Shown here: one piece after another, positions 56,975-64,000 of the stretch
Numbering within the stretch: position 1 is the stretch's first letter
Layout of the letters: each line of letters opens with the position of its first letter
Source: Nemania diffusa
Taxonomy: Eukaryota > Ascomycota > Sordariomycetes > Xylariales > Xylariaceae
Direction: 5' to 3'
DNA length: 64,000 bases
Assembly (NCBI GenBank): GCA_038501195.1
Contig: JBBPUQ010000008.1
Span: forward strand, 848,001-912,000
The notes under the pieces: generated by a model
Database searches by the model: none
What the model saw: only the letters and a program-made list of their open reading frames with translations
Told to the model about the DNA's origin: nothing
Made by a program: the position numbers and the translations under genes

Positions 56975-58613
56975 TCAAGGTCTTCCACTCTTGGCCATCT
57001 CGTCTTGGAGAATGAGACCAGGCTTTCCGCCGCGGCTTCCATCTTCTGTTGCGATGCATAGTTCAATAGACAAGCCATCGATAACGGAAGTTCCCTCGTT
57101 CCCTAGCGTGCTCTCACGCCCTCCTCTTGCTCCCTTCTCGCCCCCAGCAGCAGCAGCAGCGTTTGCGCCGACCGCGGCGCGGCCTTTCCACTTCCACTTC
57201 TCCCGGAACTCCCTCGGACACCTGCCCAGCAGACAATCCACCACCTTGTCGCCGAGGATGGGCAGGAACTTGAAGGCGTGGCCGCTGCCGCCGGTGGCGA
57301 CGAAGAGGTTCGCGTAGGCGGGGTGGTAGTCGATCAGCCAGTCCCCCGTCGCCGTGTCGGTGTACCAGCACAGCCGCGTCTTGAGAAAGGGACGCTCGGC
57401 CAGCGCGGGCCCGAACATGCGGCGCAGGGCGCGGCGCAGGTCCGCGGCGCCCTCGGAGGGGAGGGGGAGGGTGGGGTCTGTGAGGTGCGTGAGCGGCTGC
57501 GAGACGGGGTTTGGCGGGGAGGGCGCGCCGTCGCTCTGGGAGGCTGCGAGGGGCGGGTGGGAGGGCGGCTGAGGGTTTAGATAGCCGTAGGCGTGCCGTG
57601 CGATCTTTAGGATGTTGTTGCGCGGGGGGATCGCGAAGCACCCGTCTGTCAGGTTCAGGCACACGGGCATGTCGGCTAGTCGCGCCTGCTCTTCGTCTGT
57701 GAGCTGGATGTATGCCAGGCACTGCCCTGTTGCGACGGCTTGGTCCGCGAGGTCGATGAGGGAGGGGGTCCAGGCGCCTGCGGCGACGATGGTGAGGTCG
57801 GCGGTGAGGACGGCGCCGGTGGTGAGTCTGGCGCCTGTGACGCGCTGCTTCTGCTTCTGCTGCTGCCTCTGGTCGTCTGCAGCTGTGGCCGTCTCAAGGG
57901 CCTCGACGGTCCCGTTCACAAAGACCACGCGCCCCGTCTCCACCACCCGCTCGTACAGCCAGCGCATACTCCCCTCCGCATCCGCCCAGCCAGCCGCCGT
58001 ATTCAAGTACCCCCAGTCCGCCCACTCGCCCTCGCCGGCCTCGGCACCCGTGCACGAGGCGCGCGCAACCGCGTACGGCATAGGCAGCAGACGCACAGAC
58101 GCCAGTGGCCTGCCCTCAAGATGCGCCAGCGCCAGCGCGTTAACCCAGCTGCGCTTCGCATAGCCCAAGCCCGTAGGATTGCCGTCCGGCCTCGCCGTCG
58201 CGCCGTCTCCATCGGGGTCGTCTGCAGCGAGGAGCAGGCCCGACTCCGTATACCTCCCGCCCCCGCCCAGCGAGGTGGGATCGTGGGCGTTGAGGCGCCA
58301 GCGCGCCTGGGCCTCGCCCGCGAGCTTCGAGTAGGCGGCGTCGGCGTAGTCGGCGCGGATGATGCGCGAGGCGTCGACCGAGGCGGCGTCGCGGGCTGGG
58401 AAGACGCCGGGGGTGGGCGAGCGGTCGACGACGGTTATGGGGGTGTGAGGGGGGATGGAGGGGTGCTGGGTTAAGGTGAGGGCGGTGCTCAGGCCGAAGA
58501 CGCCGGCGCCGATTATGAGGATGCTGGGTTGGGGTTTTGTGTTAGCCTCTCGAGTTGTTTATGGGCCTATATGTCAATGGTAGGAGAGGTAGTACATATT
58601 TGCCGCTGGACAT
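56975..58613 (-). CDS. FAD-dependent amine oxidase of the MSOX/PIPOX/FAOX family
   Basis: A likely 6-codon first exon (58613-58596) and a 49-nt intron precede the main exon (58546-56975), giving 529 residues. The first junction is less sure than the rest. The main exon shows SILIIGAGVFGLSTALTL, then DASRIIRADYAD, TESGLLLAA, and GYAKRSWVNAL. CWYTDTATGDWLIDYHP carries the Cys that in monomeric sarcosine oxidase binds FAD covalently, and GGSGHAFKFLPILGDKVVDCL follows. The family oxidises secondary amines (sarcosine, pipecolate, saccharopine, fructosyl amino acids) with release of H2O2. At 529 residues it is longer than usual because of a Pro/Ser-rich insertion near residue 370 and an Ala/Gly-rich tail. 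No peroxisomal SKL is seen; the end is SGRP. Confidence 0.85.
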
Positions 58614-60222
58614 GAGATTTGGGAGGTTTACCACCCTTCTATCTAAGTCTAAGTCGGTTGTTCCACGACAGATGAATGGTCTCTGGTTCTATGTCATATA
58701 TCTATAGCAAATTAAAGATTAAAGATAGCTCGCACAGGGCGACCAATGAAACTAGAGATATATATAAAAACATAAAAATAAACCATGAATCTGAGACACT
58801 GTAGAATCCGTTCGCTCGGCTCACCTTTCGGGCGGCTTATACTCCGCTTTCCCTCCGTCTACACCTACGGCGGCGGCCGTCGTGTTCTCAGTCGCGAAAC
58901 TCATATCCGGGATGGCGGGGGCCTCTTCTGCTCCGGGGATTGTTGGAAGGGGACAGAGAAGGTGAGCCATTTTATTTTTGTATCCTCTTGGTCAAAGCAT
59001 AGCGAACTTGTCGTGCTATAAGTAGATTCACACACTAAAAATGCCGGGATGGTGAGAGGGGCGAGGTTATTTATGCAGTGTGTTTATATAGAGCGAGCAT
59101 TGAGCACTAACAAGCATACATAATGATTTGGAAGTTGAACCCTCCGTAGACCGGCCCTGCCTTACCATGAGCTAGACTACTAAGGTAAAGCCTCTATCTA
59201 CATCAGTAGGCAGTAGATGATTAGGTGCATGTTGAGATTCAACCCCGAAATGCCCAACCAGAATTGAAGAGAATTGGCCCTGCGCGATGATAACCGGCGT
59301 CTTCCGAACCGAACCCCTCTGCTAGATAAGATGCCGGCATATACCCCCAGATATAATTAATTAGGTGGGACATGGTGACAGAAGGGCGTTACCACAATCA
59401 ACATGCATGTCCAAGTTCATGACATAACCTATCAACAACTTTGGATGAGTCATGCCTGATGATTTGTATGCATGGTACTATCCATCTAATGCAAGGTTTT
59501 ACCAATAGGATCTTTCGATATAACTTATATAGGTAAAGACTTGCGTTATATTTATATACTCATAAATTTATCGGTTTCTTAAAGACTTTGAAGTAACTAC
59601 TTGTAGACTGTTCATTGTTTTGTTGAATTTTATCCTTGAGGGTAATGGTAATGGTAATGGGTGCAAAGGGAGACTTGAGTTTAAAGGTCATGCATTGAAT
59701 CCCCTATGTTCACCAATAGATAATTATTTGTGCCTTCCTATCTAGATAAAATGTTACGACTATATAAGTTTCATACATAACATGTCTGTGTATCCATCTC
59801 GGGACTTAGACTTAGGGTAGCTCCGCCCAAGCTTTATAAATTACCTATGCGTAGGTAGAACACCCCACTTGCTGGGCGTCAGGAGCAAGGGGCCATAGCG
59901 ATAACGATAACGTTTTGTAAGCACCTAGGAGGTACCTAGCTAGGCGCAACTCTCTTGGGACCGGCAGCGGCGCTGAGCTCCCAACTTCCATCTTGGGTGT
60001 TGACTACGATTCTCTCTCGTCGCGTTCAATGCTTGCGGCATCACCATCTTTTTATCTAATTCTGGATGTCGCGCAGCAAATGAAATGTCAAGAACGTTAG
60101 AATCCCATGCGAATTGACCTAGTTGCCGCATTCGGAGCTGCGTCTCACAGACCTACAGAACGACGCGCGAGCTCATCAACATTCTAGTGCGCGCCGCGCC
60201 AACTTCATTGACTTGACCCACC
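58614..60222. other. Intergenic, about 1.6 kb, divergent promoters
   Basis: Lies between the divergent flavin oxidase and U2SURP-like genes. A 78-codon frame at 58785-59021 has no features. GGTAATGGTAATGGTAATGG near 59641 is a short triplet-like repeat. Confidence 0.5.
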
Positions 60223-62670
60223 ATGTCAACCAACAATAAACTCGACGACTTCCCCGACGTCGAGGCGAAACTTCAGAAGCCATCAAAACAATCTGCCTTC
60301 GAGAAACAAAAGGCAGACGCCGAGGCGAAGCGCAGGAGGGAGGCTGCCGAGACAGCCGCCGTATACGAGAGCTTTGTGAAGAGCTTTGATAATGACGACG
60401 ACGACGACGGCGATACCGATCTATACGACCGCAGGAGAAGCCAGCATAATCCATCATATGGCCGCTCTGGCCCGAACCCTCCGCAGTTTGGCACTGGAGG
60501 TGGACTTGGAAAGAGGCATTTCGGCGCTACAAGTTTGAAGAGTGGCCCGGGATCCCTTGGCCCTGTACCTACAACTTTTGGTAGGAAGAAGCATGAGTCT
60601 TTTCAGCAAGGATCGACTAAGAAAGGGTACGAGGAAGGAAGAGGTAGACTGGGATTCTACGATGATAGCAGTGATAATGGCGTCTTGGCGAAACCAAAGG
60701 GCGTATCGAGAGCATTTGACACAAGCGACGACGAGGCCGACGCGCGTTCCCGGGACCTAGCCGAGGAGAAGGCTGTCGCAAGACCAACCTTGCGCTTGTC
60801 CAACTTACCACCTGGCACATCACCAGCTGTCCTTAAGGCTCTCATACCTGCAAATTTGGTCGTGGAAAATGTCAAGATACTGCCTTCAACAAACGGGGGC
60901 GGCGGTGAAAGAAAGTCTATGGCAGCCATCCTCACTCTATCTACAGAAACACCAGCTGCTGAAATTGACGCAGCCGTCAGTTCATTGCAGAATAGGTATC
61001 TAGGTTACGGCTTTTACCTTTCTCTACACAGACATTTATCCTCTGCCGTCTCATCTTTAGCCACCGCGACTCTTACATCGACGTCAACATCGCACGCATT
61101 TGGGGCTAAGCCAGTTCCACAAGCCAGCGATAATGACTCTTACCAACCGGGTAACTTCCACCGGGGATTCGCTCCTCCAACTTCGTACAGCATTGGCAGT
61201 GGACCGATATCGCGGACAATCCTGCACGTTCCAGTGCGAGCCCCTAGCGATATTAAACAACTTCAATTGATCCATAAGGTGGTGGAGAGCGTTTTGGAAC
61301 ATGGTCCGGAATTCGAGGCGCTGCTTATGTCACGACCCGATGTGCAGAGGGAAGAAAGATGGGGGTGGATCTGGGATGCGAGGAGCGAAGGTGGAGTATG
61401 GTACCGCTGGCGGCTCTGGGAAGTCGTCACTGGGGGCCACGAGAGCGGTGCACGACAAGGAAAATACTTACCGCTCTTCGAAGGTAGTCATGCGTGGAAA
61501 GCACCCGAGAAAGCGCTGGCTTACGAGTATGCTACTGGCGTGGATGAGTTTATCTCAGACCCGGAATACAACTCGTCTGATGATGAAGACTTTGAAGATG
61601 AAGCGCAAAAACCACCGGATAGCGGAGACAACGGAAAGGTGTATCTCAATCCTATCGAAAAAGCAAAACTTACACATTTATTGGCACGGCTTCCTACGGT
61701 TTTGACGAGAATACGAAAGGGCGATATTGCCCGTCTCACGTCTTTCGCAATCACTCATTCAAGCCGGGGAGCGGATGAGATAGTCGAAACAATCGTTTCA
61801 AACATCACAAAGCCATTTGCGCTAACATCTGCAAATCCAGAGTATAGCAAAACCACTAATGATGATGAGCCCGGCCAAGGATCACTAAACTCGACGCCTC
61901 TCCCTGAGGATATCGCTGGGAAGAGCGGCGGGACGCAGGACACGAGTGCTGCCAGCTTGATTGGCTTATACGTCATAAGCGATATACTTTCGTCCTCAGC
62001 CACTAGTGGTGTCCGACATGCCTGGCGGTATCGTCAGCTTTTTGAGACTTCGCTCAAACAGGCTAAAGTTTTTGAAAATCTTGGCCTTCTTGCCGAACGC
62101 TTGAATTGGGGTCGGCTTCGGGCAGATAAATGGAAGCGCAGCGTAGGCCTCGTGCTCAGCCTATGGGAAGGCTGGTGTGCCTTCCCTAACGATGCTCAGC
62201 AATTTTTCACCCAGACCTTCGAAAATCCACCCAGCGCTAAAAAGGAAGAAACCCCCGAGGGTCCAAAGAAGGGGGGGAAATGGAAGACGGTCGAAGCAGG
62301 ATCATCTTTGCCCAATGAGAATAAAGGGTTTCTTCCCGTGTCGACTGATTTGGGGGTTGAATCTAAATATGGGCAGGATGAGGACGTCGAGGACCTAGAC
62401 GGTGAGGCGATAGATGAAGACATGGACATGGACGTGGATTTCGACAGCGATATCGACGGGGTGCCTATGGACGATGATGATGAAGACGCTATGGTATTGG
62501 AACAAGAACCCGGTACTACTGTCGCTACAGACGAAGCGGATTCTGCAAGGCAAGCGAATACGCTCGCAAAGGAGGAAACCTCCCCGTCTAAGCAGCCACA
62601 GCAACCGAGGAGACGCATGAGAGCCGTGGATATGTTTGCCGACTCCGATGCTTCTGACGAGGGCAGGTGA
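60223..62670 (+). CDS. U2SURP: U2 snRNP-associated SURP-domain splicing factor (SR140/U2SURP-like)
   Basis: Single exon, 815 residues. The order fits the family: a Lys/Arg/Glu-rich N terminus with an acidic run (NDDDDDGDTD); an RRM at about 190-275 (TLRLSNLPPGTSPAVLKALIP and YGFYLSLHRHL, with RNP motifs weakly conserved); a SURP module at about 340-390 (DIKQLQLIHKVVESVLEHGPEFEALLM); and a CTD-interacting CID-type helical domain at about 480-680, ending in LRADKWKRSVGLVLSLWEGWCAFP. A very acidic segment at about 725-770 and the basic PRRRMRAVDMF end follow. It is expected to act with the U2 snRNP in branch-site recognition. It is intronless, unlike most neighbours. Confidence 0.85.
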   Translation: MSTNNKLDDFPDVEAKLQKPSKQSAFEKQKADAEAKRRREAAETAAVYESFVKSFDNDDDDDGDTDLYDRRRSQHNPSYGRSGPNPPQFGTGGGLGKRHFGATSLKSGPGSLGPVPTTFGRKKHESFQQGSTKKGYEEGRGRLGFYDDSSDNGVLAKPKGVSRAFDTSDDEADARSRDLAEEKAVARPTLRLSNLPPGTSPAVLKALIPANLVVENVKILPSTNGGGGERKSMAAILTLSTETPAAEIDAAVSSLQNRYLGYGFYLSLHRHLSSAVSSLATATLTSTSTSHAFGAKPVPQASDNDSYQPGNFHRGFAPPTSYSIGSGPISRTILHVPVRAPSDIKQLQLIHKVVESVLEHGPEFEALLMSRPDVQREERWGWIWDARSEGGVWYRWRLWEVVTGGHESGARQGKYLPLFEGSHAWKAPEKALAYEYATGVDEFISDPEYNSSDDEDFEDEAQKPPDSGDNGKVYLNPIEKAKLTHLLARLPTVLTRIRKGDIARLTSFAITHSSRGADEIVETIVSNITKPFALTSANPEYSKTTNDDEPGQGSLNSTPLPEDIAGKSGGTQDTSAASLIGLYVISDILSSSATSGVRHAWRYRQLFETSLKQAKVFENLGLLAERLNWGRLRADKWKRSVGLVLSLWEGWCAFPNDAQQFFTQTFENPPSAKKEETPEGPKKGGKWKTVEAGSSLPNENKGFLPVSTDLGVESKYGQDEDVEDLDGEAIDEDMDMDVDFDSDIDGVPMDDDDEDAMVLEQEPGTTVATDEADSARQANTLAKEETSPSKQPQQPRRRMRAVDMFADSDASDEGR

Positions 62671-64000
62671 AAGAAAGAGGTTCTATCGAGCCTTCTACTA
62701 TCAAGTTACTCGCCTCGGCTTGCTGTTTATGTCGGACCGGTATCCCAATTTGCGCGTGCTCCTCTTGCAGATTGTTTACACGAGTTCAGTAAAACACGAT
62801 GCTCGCGTCGCTTTGACGGTGTAGGTTAGAGGTTACTACACAGTATTGCTCAACTTGACCGTCTCCTGGGATGCCAAAATCCGAGATTCCTCGATCGCTC
62901 TTACGCATACGGCTTATTGCGACAAAATAATATGGCTGAAAAATTACGCGAGTACTTCGAGAGTTACGTCTTAAAATCCTCGATCGTCGCAGGACTCTAC
63001 GATCAGATCTCGCATCAGAGCGACAATAATGATAGGATTCAAGTGGCTTGGGCCAAAGTCGTGTCTCCTCATAGCTGAAGGTTTACTAAGCCTTCCTTTG
63101 ACTCTACGACTACCAAACCCCAAGGGGACTCTGCGCGTAGGAAGATGACTAACCGCGGCGATGTCCGGCTGTCGGTTCTCATAAATGTGTGGCCAGCCTC
63201 CAATCATCTGTGTGTAACATGTACAGCCACTCTAAAAACAAGCCCGGCTACATCGTTGCCGAAGCACGATGATAAGTCCTCAGCAGGGGCAATCCCAAGC
63301 TCTTCTTTAGCGTATCCCTATAAGGTTACAAAAAACTACCGCTGCTTCGCTAGTCTTTCAAAGCTTCCGCTGTAGATACTCCAAGAAAACCAAATATATA
63401 ATGGCATGTTCTTCATGTCTGTGGTACCATAGGTTATGTGTCGTTGAGAACCCCTTGCATTAGTGACTGGAGGTCCTCTACGATTGGGCCGGGCTCGTTT
63501 CCTGGGCATTCTGGGGTCATGGCCACTGACTGGGTGATGCGAACTGTTAGTGCTTAGCGGCGTAGCGCCATTCTCCAACGCTCATGGATAGAGTTAGGGC
63601 AATAGTGAGACCGACAATACTTGCTCCTAAGTACTACTGGGTAGTAGGTAGCTTACCCATATTGGTTGGTACCTACTATGTAGATAGATCTAATCGTTTG
63701 TGATGGAGCCTGGAGAGCTATGGGCAAGTTACGAGCTGTCAACTTTGTTTACATATCTTGCATAACGTAATACTATTCGATAGTAAACATGCCGAAACAG
63801 CAACCTAACTTATGCATACATACATTTCAACCATGGTTTCTGCCCTTGGTCCGCATGTTGATCTAGGCTACCTAGTTAGGTAGGTAGTTCCATCTAGGAC
63901 CCGAGTTCCTGCGTGCTGCTTAATCAGGTGATCGTTCGCATAGAGTCGGGGGTTGCGAACCAAACCCCAACATCTAAATGAACAGTTTCTGACCGAATGG
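62671..64000. other. Intergenic to the window edge
   Basis: About 1.3 kb without a supported gene. The frames present (up to 82 codons) have no features. CTACCTAGTTAGGTAGGTAG-like motifs occur near 63870, as elsewhere in the window. Confidence 0.5.

Noticed and set aside
56975..58613. Start of the flavin oxidase at the first conserved residue, with the acceptor at CCCAG before ATCCTC
   Set aside because: That acceptor leaves the short first exon out of phase; the GAGAG acceptor at 58547 keeps frame, though with less certainty.

Overview
The window is nuclear DNA from a filamentous ascomycete (Pezizomycotina, most likely Sordariomycetes; I cannot name the genus). The evidence is gene density, short GT-AG introns of 49-190 nt, fungal-only families (Zn2Cys6 regulators, DHA14 transporters, the A-T-R-R carboxylate reductase, opine-dehydrogenase-like and PEP-mutase-like proteins) and AT-rich islands between genes. 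No rRNA, convincing tRNA or CRISPR is visible. About 19 protein genes and two broken genes were reconstructed, many by joining exons. Every splice junction quoted was checked only by GT/AG ends, reading-frame continuity and family conservation.

Left third (1-24.3 kb), mostly accessory. An AT-rich island with 21-bp inverted ends (388-1066) precedes an SDR. Next come the ESCRT-III subunit Vps24 (4956-5847) and a possible relic secondary-metabolism locus (6.6-14.5 kb): a DUF829 hydrolase divergent from a 14-TM MFS exporter, a 5'-truncated P450 right behind the exporter, a Zn2Cys6 regulator and an unusual SDR. No backbone synthase is present. Related short repeats lie on both sides of the regulator. 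After a gene-poor stretch come a small spliced gene, a kinase-like gene, a PEP-mutase/isocitrate-lyase-family enzyme, an unrecognised multi-pass membrane protein and an opine-dehydrogenase-like enzyme.

Middle (24-45 kb). A GMC oxidoreductase is broken by an exact 14-bp tandem duplication. A heme-dependent N-demethylase-like protein (DUF3445) has two micro-exons. A transcription factor carries both a C2HC finger, split by an intron, and a Zn2Cys6 cluster. The housekeeping genes glutamine-dependent NAD+ synthetase (11 exons) and mitochondrial ETF-ubiquinone oxidoreductase are convergent. A small cysteine-free secreted protein follows.

Right third (45-64 kb). A 1289-residue A-T-R-R enzyme has the layout of fungal glycine betaine reductase. 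A 5-kb region without a convincing protein gene separates it from the TATA-binding protein gene. Then come an MSOX/PIPOX-type flavin amine oxidase and a U2SURP/SR140-type splicing factor. Several enzymes (N-demethylase-like, ETF-QO, betaine-reductase-like, sarcosine-oxidase-like, and the broken GMC) could bear on methylated-amine metabolism. They are scattered among housekeeping genes, so this is only a hypothesis.
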